Of a stretch of DNA of 64,000 bases, positions 30,701 to 45,700 are shown in pieces. How positions within the stretch are numbered: position 1 is the first letter of the stretch; the number at the start of each line of letters is the position of its first letter. Below the pieces are notes generated by a model that did not search any database, had not been told where the DNA came from, and saw nothing but the letters and a program-made list of their open reading frames with translations. The stretch spans positions 13,968,972 through 14,032,971 of the forward strand of contig CM028900.1 of NCBI GenBank assembly GCA_016801885.1, in the 5' to 3' direction. A program made the translations under genes and the position numbers. This DNA is from Toxotes chatareus (Eukaryota > Chordata > Actinopteri > Toxotidae).

Positions 30701-33700
30701 AAACTTTTTTTGGCCGATTTTGACTTTTTTTTGACGTTTTTTATGACATTTTGAGGTCCAATTTTTTTGACTTTTTTACTATTTGACGCTTTACTATACT
30801 ATGACGACTTTTTTATATTTTGAGGTCCAAATTTTTTTTGACTTTTTTTGGCCGATTTTGACGCCTTTACTATACTATGACGCTTTTTATGACATTTTGA
30901 GGTCCAAAAATTTTTGACTTTTTTTGGCCGATTTTGACGCTTTATACTATACTATGACGTTTTTTTTATGACATTTTGAGGTCCAAATTTTTTTTGACTT
31001 TTTTTGGCCGATTTTGACGCCTTTTTACTATACTATGATTTTTATGACATTTTGAGGTCAAATTTTTTTGACTTTTTTTTGGCCGATTTTGACGCTTTAC
31101 TATACTATGACGCTTTTTTTATGACATTTTGAGGTCAAAAATTTTTTTGACTTTTTTTGGCCGATTTTGACGCTTCTTTACTATACTATGACGCTTTTTA
31201 TGACATTTTGAGGTCCAAATTTTTTTGACTTTTTTGGCCGATTTTGACGCCTTTACTATACTATGACGTTTTTTTATGACATTTTGAGGTCAAATTTTTT
31301 TTTTGACTTTTTTTTGGTCCGATTTTGACGCCTTTTACTATACTATGACGTTTTTTATGACATTTTGAGGTCCAATTTTTTTTTGACTTTTTTGGCCGAT
31401 TTTGATTTTTTACTATACTATGACGTTTTTTATGACATTTTGAGGTCCAAAAAATTTTTTTGACTTTTTTTTGGCCGATTTTGACGCCTTTACTATACTA
31501 TGACGCTTTTTTTATGACATTTTGAGGTCCAAAAAATTTTGACTTTTTTGGCCGATTTTGACGCCTTTACTATACTATGACGTTTTTTATGACATTTTGA
31601 GGTCCAAAATTTTTTTGACTTTTTTGGCCGATTTTGACGCCTTACTATACTATACTATGACGCTTTTTTATGACATTTTGAGGTCAAAAAAATTTTGACT
31701 TTTTTGGCCGATTTTGACGCCTTTACTATACTATGACGCTTTTTTATGACATTTTGAGGTCCAAAATTTTTTTGACTTTTTTTGGCCGATTTTGACGCCT
31801 TTACTATACTATGACGTTTTTTTTTATGACATTTTGAGGTCCAAATTTTTTTTGACTTTTTTTGGCCGATTTTGACGCTCTTTACTATACTATGACGTTT
31901 TTTTATGACATTTTGAGGTCCAAAATTTTTTGACTTTTTTTTGCGTTTTTTTATGATTTGAGGTGACGCTTTACTATACTATGACGTTTTTTATGACATT
32001 TTGAGGTCCCAATTTTTTGACTTTTTTGGCCGATTTTGACGCCTTTACTATACTATGACTTTTTTTATGACATTTTGAGGTCCAAAATTTTTTGACTTTT
32101 TTTGGCCGATTTTGACGCCTTTACTATACTATATGACTTTTTTATGACATTTTGAGGTCCAAATTTTTTTTGACTTTTTTTTGGCCGATTTTGACGCCTT
32201 TACTATACTATGACGTTTTTTATGACATTTTGAGGTCCAAAAATTTTTTGACTTTTTTTTGGCCGATTTTGACGCCTTTACTATACTATGACGTTTTTTT
32301 ATGACATTTTGAGGTCCAAAATTTTTTTTGACTTTTTTTGGCCGATTTTGACGCCTTTACTATACTATGACGCTTTTTTATGACATTTTGAGGTCCAAAA
32401 AAATTTTTTTTTTTTTTTTTTTGGCCGATTTTGACGCCTTACTATACTACTATTTTTTTTATGACATTTTGAGGTCCAAAAATTTTTTTGACTTTTTTGG
32501 CCGATTTTGACGCCTTTACTATACTATGACGTTTTTTTTATGACATTTTGAGGTCCAAAAAATTTTGACTTTTTTGGCCGATTTTGATTTTTACTTTACT
32601 ATACTATGACGTTTTTTATGACATTTTGAGGTCCAAAAAATTTTGACTTTTTTTGGCCGATTTTGACGCTTTACTATACTATGACGTTTTTTATGACATT
32701 TTGAGGTCAAAAATTTTTTGACTTTTTGGCCGATTTTTTTACTATACTATGACGTTTTTTATGACATTTTGAGGTCCAAAATTTTTTGACTTTTGGCGAT
32801 TTTGACGCCTTTACTATACTATGACGTTTTTTTATGACATTTTGAGGTCCAAAATTTTTTTGACTTTTTTTTTTGGCCGATTTTGACGCCTTTACTATAC
32901 TATGACGTTTTTTATGACATTTTGAGGTCCAAAAACATTTTTTTTTGAATTTTTTTTTTTTGGCCGATTTTGACGCCTTTACTATACTATGACGTTTTTT
33001 TTATGACATTTTGAGGTCCAAAATTTTTTTTGACTTTTTTTTGGCCGATTTTGACGCCTTTACTATACTATGACGTTTTTTTTATGACATTTTGAGGTCA
33101 AAAAAACTTTTTTTTTTGACTTTTTTTTGGCCGATTTTGACGCTTTTTTACTATACTATGACGACGCTTTTTATGACATTTTGAGGTCCAAAAATTTTTG
33201 ACTTTTTGGCCGATTTTGACGCCTTTACTATACTATGACGTTTTTTTATGACATTTTGAGGTCCAAAAAATTTTGACTTTTTTTGGCCGATTTTGACGCC
33301 TTTACTATACTATGACGTTTTTTATGACATTTTGAGGTCCAAATTTTTTTGACTTTTTTTTTGGCCGATTTTGACGCTTCTTTACTATACTATGACGTTT
33401 TTTTATGACATTTTGAGGTCCAATTTTTTTTGACTTTTTTGGCCGATTTTGACGCCTTTACTATACTATGACGTTTTTTATGACATTTTGAGGTCCAAAA
33501 TTTTTTGACTTTTTTTGGCCGATTTTGACGCCTTTACTATACTATGATACTATTTTTTATGACATTTTGAGGTCCAAAAATTTTTTGACTTTTTTTGGCC
33601 GATTTTGACGCCTTTACTATACTATGACGCTTTTTTTATGACATTTTGAGGTCCAAAAAAAATTTTGACGTTTTTTTTTTTTGGCCGATTTTGACGCTTT

Positions 33701-36700
33701 TACTATACTATGACGTTTTTTATGACATTTTGAGGTCCAAAAAATTTTTTTTTGACTTTTTTGGCCGATTTTGACGACTTTACTTTACTATACTATGACG
33801 CTTTTTTTATGACATTTTGAGGTCCAAATTTTTTGACTTTTTGGCCGATTTTGACTTTACTATACTATACTATGACGTTTTTATGACATTTTGAGGTCCA
33901 AAAATTTTGACTTTTTTTGGCCGATTTTGACGCCTTTACTATACTATGATGTTTTTTTATGACATTTTGAGGTCCAAAATTTTTTTTGACTTTTTTGGCC
34001 GATTTTGACGCCTTTACTATACTATGACGTTTTTTATGACATTTTGAGGTCCAAATTTTTTGACTTTTTTGGCCGATTTTGACGCCTTTACTATACTATG
34101 ACGTTTTTTATGACATTTTGAGGTCCAAAAATTTTTTGACTTTTTTGGCCGATTTTGACGCCTTTACTATACTATGACGTTTTTTATGACATTTTGAGGT
34201 CCAAAATTTTTTTTGACTTTTTTTTGGCCGATTTTGACTTTTGAGGTCCTTTTTACTATGACTTTACTATTTTATGACATGACATTTTGAGGTCCAAAAT
34301 TTTTTTTGACGATTTTGACTTTTTACTATACTATGACGCTTTTTTATGACATTTTGAGGTCCAAAAATTTTTTTTGACTTTTTTTGGCCGATTTTGACGC
34401 CTTTACTATACTATGACGTTTTTTATGACATTTTGAGGTCCAAAAATTTTGACTTTTTTTGGCCGATTTTGACGCTTTTTACTATACTATGACGCTTTTT
34501 TTTTATGACATTTTGAGGTCCAAAATTTTTTTGACTTTTTTTGGCCGATTTTGACGCCTTTTACTATACTATGACGTTTTTTATGACATTTTGAGGTCCA
34601 AAATTTTTTTGACTTTTTTTTGGCCGATTTTGACGCTTTTACTATACTATGACGTTTTTTTATGACATTTTGAGGTCAAAATTTTTTTTTGACTTTTTGG
34701 CCGATTTTTTGACGCTTTACTATACTATGACGTTTTTTATGACATTTTGAGGTCCAAAAAATTTTGACTTTTTTGGCCGATTTTGACGCCTTTACTATAC
34801 TATACTATGACGCTTTTTTATGATGATTTTGAGGTCAAATTTTTTTTGACATTTTTTTTTTGACTTTTTTGGCCGATTTTGACGCCTTTACTATACTATG
34901 ACGTTTTTTTATGACATTTTGAGGTCCAAATTTTTTTTGACTTTTTTGGCCGATTTTGACGCTTTACTATACTATGACGTTTTTTATGACATTTTGAGGT
35001 CCAAAATTTTTTGACTTTTTTTTTTGGCCGATTTTGACGCCTTTACTATACTATGACGCTTTTTTTATGACATTTTGAGGTCCAAAATTTTTTTGACTTT
35101 TTTGGCCGATTTTGACGCCTTTACTATACTATGACGTTTTTTATGACATTTTGAGGTCAAAAAATTTTGACTTTTTTGGCCGATTTTGACGCCTTTACTA
35201 TACTATGACGTTTTTTTATGACATTTTGAGGTCCAAAATTTTTTTGACTTTTTTTGGCCGATTTTGACGCTTTACTATACTATGACGTTTTTTATGACAT
35301 TTTGAGGTCCAAAAATTTTTTTTTTTTTTTTTTTTTTTTTTACGCATTTTGAGGTTAAAATTTTATACTATGACTATACTATGACGTTTTTTATGACATT
35401 TTGAGGTCCAAAAATTTTTTTGACTTTTTGGCCGATTTTGACGCCTTTACTATACTATGACGCTTTTTTATGACATTTTGAGGTCCAAAAATTTTTTTGA
35501 CTTTTTTGGCCGATTTTGACGCCTTTACTATACTATGACGTTTTTTTTATGACATTTTGAGGTCCAAATTTTTTGACTTTTTTGGCCGATTTTGACGCTT
35601 ACTTTACTATACTATGACGTTTTTTATGACATTTTGAGGTCCAAAAAATTTTGACTTTTTTTTTGGCCGATTTTGACGCCTTTACTATACTATGACGTTT
35701 TTTATGACATTTTGAGGTCCAAAATTTTTTGACTTTTTTGGCCGATTTTGACGCCCTTTACTATACTATGACGTTTTTTTATGACATTTTGAGGTCAAAA
35801 ATTTTTTTTGACTTTTTTTTGGCCGATTTTGACGCCTTTACTATACTATGACGTTTTTTTATGACATTTTGAGGTCCAAAATTTTTTTTGACTTTTTTTG
35901 GCCGATTTTGACGCTTTTTACTATACTATGACGTTTTTTTTATGACATTTTGAGGTCAAAAAATTTTGACTTTTTTTGGCCGATTTTGACGCCTTTACTA
36001 TACTATGACGTTTTTTATGACATTTTGAGGTCCAATTTTTTTGACTTTTTTTGGCCGATTTTGACGCCTTTACTATACTATGACGCTTTTTTTATGACAT
36101 TTTGAGGTCCAAATTTTTTTTGACTTTTTTTGGCCGATTTTGACGCCTTTACTATACTATGACGTTTTTTTATGACATTTTGAGGTCCAAAAATTTTTTT
36201 GACTTTTTTGGCCGATTTTGAGGTCCAAAAATTTTGACTTTTTTTACTATTTTGACGCCTTTACTATACTATGACGTTTTTTATGACATTTTGAGGTCCA
36301 AAAAATTTTGACTTTTTTTGGCCGATTTTGACGCCTTTACTATACTATGATTTTTTTTATGACATTTTGAGGTCCAATTTTTTTGACTTTTTTTGGCCGA
36401 TTTTGACGCCTTTACTATACTATGACGTTTTTTATGACATTTTGAGGTCCAAATTTTTTTGACTTTTTTTGGCCGATTTTGACGCTTTACTATACTATAC
36501 TTTACTATACTATGACGCTTTTTTATGACATTTTGAGGTCCAATGATTTTTTTGACTTTTTTGTCCGATTTTGACGCCTTTACTATACTATACTATACGT
36601 TTTTTATGACATTTTGAGGTCCAAAAATTTTTGACTTTTTTGGCCGATTTTTGACGCTTTACTATACTATGACGCTTTTTATACTTTGACTATTTTGACT

Positions 36701-39700
36701 TTTTTTCCGATTTTGACGCGCTTTACTATTTATGACATTTTGAGGTCCAAATTTTTTTTGACTTTTTTTGGCCGATTTTGACGCCTTTTTACTATACTAT
36801 GACGTTTTTTTTTATGACATTTTGAGGTCCAAAATTTTTTGACTTTTTTTGGCCGATTTTGACGCTTTTACTATACTATGACGCTTTTTTATGACATTTT
36901 GAGGTCAAAATTTTTTGACTTTTTTTTTGGCCGATTTTGACGCCTTTACTATACTATGACGTTTTTTATGACATTTTGAGGTCAAATTTTTTTGACTTTT
37001 TTTGGCCGATTTTGACGCCTTTACTATACTATGACGCTTTTTTTTATGACATTTTGAGGTCCAATTTTTTTGACTTTTTTGGCCGATTTTGACGCCTTTA
37101 CTATACTATGACGCTTTTTATGACATTTTGAGGTCCAAATTTTTTTTTTGACTTTTTTTTGGCCGATTTTGACGCCTTTACTATACTATGACGTTTTTTT
37201 TATGACATTTTGAGGTCCAAAATTTTTTTGACTTTTTTTTTGGCCGATTTTGACGCTTTACTATACTATGACGTTTTTTATGACATTTTGAGGTCATTTT
37301 TTTTTGTGACTTTTTTTGACTTTACTATACCCGATTTTTTTTTATGACTTTTGAGGTCCAATACTTTTGACTTTTTTGGCCGATTTTGACGCTTTTATAC
37401 TATGACGTTTTTTTTATTTTGAGGTCCAAAAATTTTTGACTTTTTTGGCCGATTTTTTGACGCCTTTACTTTACTATACTATGATTTTGCTTTTTATGAC
37501 ATTTTGAGGTCCACTTTTTTTGACTTTTTTGGCCGATTTTGACGCCTTTACTATACTATGACGCTTTTTATGACATTTTGAGGTCCAAATTTTTTTGACT
37601 TTTTTTTGGCCGATTTTGACGCTTTTTACTATACTATGACGCTTTTTTATGACATTTTGAGGTCCAAAAATTTTTGACTTTTTTGGCCGATTTTGACGCT
37701 CTTTACTATACTATGACGTTTTTATGACATTTGAGGTCCAATTTTTTTTTGACTTTTTTTTATTATGACGCTTTTTACTATACTATGACGTTTTTTATGA
37801 CATTTTGAGGTCAAAATTTTTTTGACTTTTTTGGCCGATTTTGACGCCTTTACTATACTATGACGTTTTTTTATGACATTTTGAGGTCCAAAAATTTTTT
37901 TTGACTTTTTTTTGGCCGATTTTGACGCCTACTTACTATACTATGACGTTTTTTATGACATTTTGAGGTCCAAAATTTTTTTGACTTTTTTTGGCCCGAT
38001 TTTGACGCTTTTTACTATATACCAATGATTTTTTTTATGACATTTTGAGGTCCAAATTTTTTGATTTTTTGGTCCGATTTTTTTTTTTTTTTTACTATAC
38101 TATGACGTTTTTTTATGACATTTTGAGGTCAAAAATTTTTTTGACTTTTTTGGCCGATTTTGACGCTTCTTTACTATACTATGACGCTTTTTTATGACAT
38201 TTTGAGGTCAAAAATTTTTTGATTTTTTTTTGGCCGATTTTGACGCCTTTACTATACTATGACGCTTTTTTTTATGACATTTTGAGGTCCAAAAATTTTT
38301 TTGACTTTTTTGGCCGATTTTGACGCTTTTACTATACTATGACGTTTTTTTATGACATTTTGAGGTCCAAAAATTTTGACTTTTTTTTGGCCGATTTTGA
38401 CGCCTTTACTATACTATGACGTTTTTTTTATGACATTTTGAGGTCCAAATTTTTTTGACTTTTTTTGGCCGATTTTGACGCCTTACTATACTATGACGTT
38501 TTTTATGACATTTTGAGGTCCAAATTTTTTTTGACTTTTTTTTGGCCGATTTTGACGCCTTTACTATACTATGACGTTTTTTATGACATTTTGAGGTCCA
38601 AAAATTTTTTTTGACTTTTTTTGGCCGATTTTGACGCCTTTTACTATACTATGACGCGTTTTTTATGACATTTTGAGGTCCAAAAATTTTTTGACTTTTT
38701 TTTGGCCGATTTTGACGCCTTTTACTATACTATGACGTTTTTTATGACATTTTGAGGTCAAAAATTTTTTTGACTTTTTTTGGTCGATTTTGACGCCTTT
38801 ACTATACTATGACGTTTTTTATGACATTTTGAGGTCCAAAATTTTTTGACTTTTTTTGGCCGATTTTGACTTTACTATACTATGACGTTTTTTATGACAT
38901 TTTGAGGTTTTTTTTTGACTTTTTTTTGTCCGATTTTTACTTACTATACTATACTATGAATTTTTTTTATGACATTTTGAGGTCCAAATTTTTTTTGACT
39001 TTTTTTGGCCGATTTTGACGCTTTACTATACTATGACGTTTTTTATGACATTTTGAGGTCCAAATTTTTTTTGACTTTTTTTGGCCGATTTTGACGCTAC
39101 TATACTATACTATGACGTTTTTTATGACATTTTGAGGTCCAAAAAATTTTGACTTTTTTGGCCGATTTTGACGCCTTTACTATACTATGACGTTTTTTTT
39201 ATGACATTTTGAGGTCCAAAAATTTTTTGACTTTTTTTGATTTTGACTTTTTTTTGACGCTTTTTTTATGATTTTGAGGTCCAAAAATTTTTTGACTTTT
39301 TTACTATACTATATACTATACTATGACGTTTTTATGACATTTTGAGGTCCAAAAATTTTTTGACTTTTTTTTTGGCCGATTTTGACGCCTTTACTATACT
39401 ATGACGTTTTTTATGATTTTGAGGTCCAAAATTTTTGACTTTTTTGGCCGATTTTGACGCCTTTACTATACTATGACGTTTTTTTATGACATTTTGAGGT
39501 CCAAAAAATTTTGACTTTTTTTGGCCGATTTTGACGCCTTTACTATACTATGACGTTTTTTTATGACATTTTGAGGTCCATTTTTTTTTTTGACTTTTTT
39601 TGGCCGATTTTGACGCCTTTACTATACTATGACGTTTTTTTATGACATTTTGAGGTCCAAAAATTTTTTTGACTTTTTTTGGCCGATTTTGACGCCTTTA

Positions 39701-42700
39701 CTATACTATGACGACTTTTTTATGACATTTTGAGGTCCAATTTTTTTTGACTTTTTTTTTTGGCCGATTTTGACGCTTTTTACTATACTATGACGTTTTT
39801 TATGACATTTTGAGGTCCAAAATTTTTTGACTTTTTTGGCCGATTTTGACGCCTTTACTATACTATGACGCTTTTTTATGACATTTTGAGGTCAAAATTT
39901 TTTTTGACTTTTTTTTGGCCGATTTTGACGCCTTTACTATACTATGACGCTTTTTTTATGACATTTTGAGGTCAAAATTTTGACTTTTTTTTTGGCCGAT
40001 TTTTTTTTTTTTGGCCGATTTTATGACGCGATTTTACTATACTATGACGTTTTTTTATGACATTTTGAGGTCCAAAAATTTTTTTTTTTTTTTTTTGGCC
40101 GATTTTGACGCCTTTACTATACTATGACGTTTTTATGATATTTTGAGGTCCAAAAAATTTTGACTTTTTTGGCCGATTTTGACGCCTTACTATACTATGA
40201 CGATTTTTATGACATTTTGAGGTCCAAAAATTTTTTTTGACTTTTTTTGCCGATTTTGACGACTTACTATACTATGACGCTTTTTATGACATTTTGAGGT
40301 CCAAATTTTTTTGACTTTTTTTTGGCCGATTTTGACGCTTTTACTATACTATATGATTTTTTATGACATTTTGAGGTCCAAATTTTTTTGACTTTTTTTG
40401 GCCGATTTTGACGCCTTTACTATACTATGACGTTTTTTATGACATTTTGAGGTCCAAAAAATTTTTTGACTTTTTTGGCCGATTTTGACGCCTTTACTAT
40501 ACTATGACGTTTTTTATGACATTTTGAGGTCCAAATTTTTTTTTTTTGACTTTTTTGACGCCGATTTACTATGACGCTTTACTATACTATGACAAAATTT
40601 TTTTTTTTTTATGACATTTTGAGGTCTATAAAAATTTTTTTTGACATTTTTTTTATTTTGACTTTTTTGACGATTCTTTACTATACTATGACGTTTTTTA
40701 TGACATTTTGAGGTCCAAATTTTTTTGACTTTTTTTTGGCCGATTTTGACGCCTTTACTATACTATGACGTTTTTTTTTATGACATTTTGAGGTCCAAAA
40801 ATTTTTTGACTTTTTTTGGCCGATTTTGACGCCTTTACTATACTATGACGTTTTTTATGACATTTTGAGGTCAAAAATTTTTTTGACTTTTTTGGCCGAT
40901 TTTGACGCCTTTTTACTATACTATGACGTTTTTTATTATTTTGACATTTTGAGGTCGAAAAAACGCTTTTTTTTGACTTTTTTTTTTGGCCAAAAAATTT
41001 TGACGCCGATTTTGACGCTTTACTATACTATGACGCTTTTTTATGACATTTTGAGGTCAAAATTTTTTTGACTTTTTGGCCGATTTTGACGCCTTTACTA
41101 TACTATGACGTTTTTTATGACATTTTGAGGTCAAAATTTTGAGGTTTTTGACTTTTTTGGCCGATTTTGACGCCTTTACTATACTATGACGTTTTTTATG
41201 ACATTTTGAGGTCCAAATTTTTTTTTGACTTTTTTTGGCCGATTTTGACGCCTTTACTATACTATGACGCTTTTTTTATGACATTTTGAGGTCCAAAATT
41301 TTTTTTTTTTTTTTTGGCCGATTTTGACGCTTTACTATACTATGACGTTTTTTATGACATTTTGAGGTCAAAAATTTTTTGAAAAATTTTGACGTTTTTT
41401 ATTTTTTGAGGTCCGACTTTTTGATTTTGACGCTTTACTATACTATGACGTTTTTTATGACATTTTGAGGTCCAAAAATTTTTTGACTTTTTTTGGCCGA
41501 TTTTGACGCCTTACTATACTATGACGTTTTTTATGACATTTTGAGGTCCAAATTTTTTGACTTTTTTTGGCCGATTTTGACGCCTTTACTATACTATGAC
41601 GTTTTTTATGACATTTTGAGGTCCAAAAAATTTTGACTTTTTTGGCCGATTTTGACGCTTCTTTACTATACTATGACGTTTTTTATGACATTTTGAGGTC
41701 AAAAATTTTTTTGACTTTTTTGGCCGATTTTGACGCCTTTACTATACTATGACGCATTTTTTTTATGACATTTTGAGGTCCAAAATTTTTTTTTTTTTGA
41801 CTTTTTTTGGCCGATTTTGACGCTTTTACTATACTATGACGTTTTTTTATGACATTTTGAGGTCCAAAAATTTTTTTTTTTTTTTGGCCGATTTTGACGC
41901 CTTTACTATACTATGACGTTTTTTATGACATTTTGAGGTCCAAAAAATTTTTGATTTTTTTTGGCCGATTTTGACGCCTGACTATACTATGACATTTTTT
42001 ATGACATTTTGAGATCCAAATTTTTTTTGACTTTTTTTGGCCGATTTTGACGCCTTTACTATACTATGACGATTTTTTATGATATTTTGAGGTCCAAATT
42101 TTTTTTGACTTTTTTTTTTTTGACGCCTATACTATTTTGACGTTTTTTATACTATACTATGACGTTTTTTATGACATTTTTTGAGGTCCAACTATTTTTT
42201 TTTGACTTTTTGAGGTCCAAATTTTGACGCCGATTTTTACTATACTATGACGTTTTTTATGACATTTTGAGGTCCAAAAAATTTTTGACTTTTTTGGGCC
42301 GATTTTGACGCCTTTACTATACTATGACGTTTTTTATGACATTTTGAGGTCCAAAAATTTTTTGACTTTTTTGGCCGATTTTGACGCCTTCTTTACTATA
42401 CTATGACGTTTTTATGACATTTTGAGGTCCAAAAATTTTTTTGACTTTTTTGGCCGATTTTGACGCCTTTACTATACTATGACGTTTTTTTTATGACATT
42501 TTGAGGTCCAAAATTTTTTGACTTTTTTTTTGGCCGATTTTGACGCCTTTACTATACTATGACGACTTTTTTTATGACATTTTGAGGTCCAAATTTTTTT
42601 GACTTTTTTTTTGGCCGATTTTGACGCCTTTACTATACTATGACGCTTTTTTTATGACATTTTGAGGTCATTTTGAAAAATTTTGACTTTTTTTGGCCGA

Positions 42701-45700
42701 TTTTGACGCCTTTACTATACTATGACGCTTTTTTTATGACATTTTGAGGTCCAAAAATTTTTTTTGACTTTTTTTTGGCCGATTTTGACGCTTTATACTA
42801 TACTATGACATTTTTTTTATATTTTTTGAGGTATGATTTTTTTTTTGATATTTGACTTTACTATATGACATTTTGAGGTTTTTTATGACATTTTGAGGTC
42901 CAAATTTTTTTGACTTTTTTGACATTTTGAGGTCCGATTTTGACGCTTTACTATACTATGACGCTATTTTATGACATTTTGAGGTCCAAAAATTTTTTTG
43001 ACTTTTTTGGCCGATTTTGACGCTACTTTACTATACTATGACGTTTTTTTATGACATTTTGAGGTCAAAAATTTTTTGACTTTTTTTTGGCCGATTTTGA
43101 CGCCTTTACTATACTATGACGTTTTTTATGACATTTTGAGGTCCAAAAATTTTTTGACTTTTTTGGCCGATTTTGACGCTTTTTACTATACTATGACGCT
43201 TTTTTATGACATTTTGAGGTCAAAATTTTTTTGACTTTTTTTTGGCCGATTTTGACTTTTTTACTATACTATGACGCTTTTTTATGACATTTTGAGGTCC
43301 AAAATTTTTTTGACTTTTTTTGGCCGATTTTGACGCCTTTACTATACTATGACGTTTTTTATGACATTTTGAGGTCCAAAAATTTTTGACTTTTTTGGCC
43401 GATTTTGACGCCTTTTACTATACTATGATTTTTTTTTATGACATTTTGAGGTCCAAAAAATTTTTTGACTTTTTTTGGCCGATTTTGACGCCTTTACTAT
43501 ACTATGATGACGTTTTTTATGACATTTTGAGGTCCAAAAAATTTTTTGACTTTTTTTTGGCCGATTTTTTTTATACTATGACGACGTTTTTATACATTTT
43601 GAGGTATTTTGACTATGACGCTTTACTATACTATGATGACATTTTGAGGTCCAAAAAATTTTGACTTTTTTTTTTTGGCCGATTTTGACGCCTTTACTAT
43701 ACTATGACGTTTTTTATGACATTTTGAGGTCCAAATTTTTTGACTTTTTTTGGCCGATTTTGACGCCTTTACTATACTATGACGCTTTTTTATGACATTT
43801 TGAGGTCCAAATTTTTTTGACTTTTTTGGCCGATTTTTGACGCTTTACTTTACTATACTATGACGCGTTTTTTATGACATTTTGAGGTCAAAATTTTTTT
43901 GACTTTTTTTGGCCGATTTTGACGCCTTTACTATACTATGACGTTTTTTATGACATTTTGAGGTCCAAAAAATTTTGACTTTTTTGGCCGATTTTGACGC
44001 CTTTACTATACTATGACGCTTTTTTATGACATTTTGAGGTCCAAATTTTTTTGACTTTTTTTGGCCGATTTTGACGCCTTACTATACTATGACTTTGATT
44101 TTTGATGACATTTTGAGGTCCAAAAAATTTTGACGTTTTTTTTTTTTGTCCGATTTTGACGCCTTTATTTTATACTATACTATGACTTTTTTTTATGACA
44201 TTTTGAGGTCAAAAATTTTTTTGACTTTTTTTTGGCCGATTTTGACGCCTTTACTATACTATGACGTTTTTTTTATGACATTTTGAGGTCCAAAAAATTT
44301 TGACTTTTTTTTGGCCGATTTTGACGCCTTTACTATACTATGACGTTTTTTTATGACATTTTGAGGTCAAAATTTTTTTGACTTTTTTTGGCCGATTTTG
44401 ACGCCTTTACTATACTATGACGCTTTTTTTATGACATTTTGAGGTCCAAAAATTTTTTTTGACTTTTTTTTATCCGATTTTGACGCCTTTACTATACTAT
44501 GAGGTCCAAAAAATTTTGACTTTTTTTATGACATTTTGAGGTCCAAATTTTTCCAAATTTTTTTTTTTTGGCCGATTTTGACGCCTTTACTATACTATGA
44601 CGTTTTTTATGACATTTTGAGGTCCAAAATTTTTTGACTTTTTTTGGCCGATTTTGACGCCTTTACTATACTATGACGTTTTTTATGACATTTTGAGGTC
44701 AAATTTTTTTTGACTTTTTTGGCCGAAATTTTGACGCTTTTACTATACTATGACGTTTTTTATGACATTTTGAGGTCAAAATTTTTTTGACTTTTTTTGG
44801 CCGATTTTGACGCCATACTATACTATGACGTTTTTTATGACATTTTTGAGGTCCAAAAATTTTTGACTTTTTTTTGGCCGATTTTGACGCCTTTACTATA
44901 CTATGACGTTTTTTATGACATTTTGAGGTCCAAAATTTTTTTGACTTTTTTGGCCGATTTTGACGCTTTTTACTATACTATGACGTTTTTTATGACATTT
45001 TGAGGTCCAAAAATTTTTTGACTTTTTTTGGCCGATTTTGACGCCTTTACTATACTATGACGCTTTTTTATGACATTTTGAGGTCCAAAAATTTTTTGAC
45101 TTTTTTTTTGGCCGATTTTGACGCTTTTACTATACTATGACGTTTTTTTATGACATTTTGAGGTCAAAAATTTTTTTTTGACTTTTTTGGCCGATTTTGA
45201 CGCCTTTACTATACTATGACGTTTTTTATGACATTTTGAGGTCAATTTTTTTTTTGACTTTTTTTTGGCCGATTTTGACGCCTTTACTATACTATGATGA
45301 CGATTTTTTTATGACATTTTGAGGTCCAAAAATTTTTTTGACTTTTTTTTGAGGTCAAAAATTTTTTTGACGATTTTGACGCCTTTACTATACTATGACG
45401 TTTTTTATGACATTTTGAGGTCCAATTTTTTTTGACTTTTTTGGCCGATTTTGACGCCTTTACTATACTATGACGTTTTTTTATGACATTTTGAGGTCCA
45501 AATTTTTTTGACTTTTTTTGGCCGATTTTGACGCCTTTACTATACTATGACGTTTTTTATGACATTTTGAGGTCCAAATTTTTTTGACTTTTTTTGGCCG
45601 ATTTTGACGCTTACTTACTATACTATGACGTTTTTTATGACATTTTGAGGTCCAAATTTTTTTGACTTTTTTTGCCGATTTTGACGCCTTTACTATACTA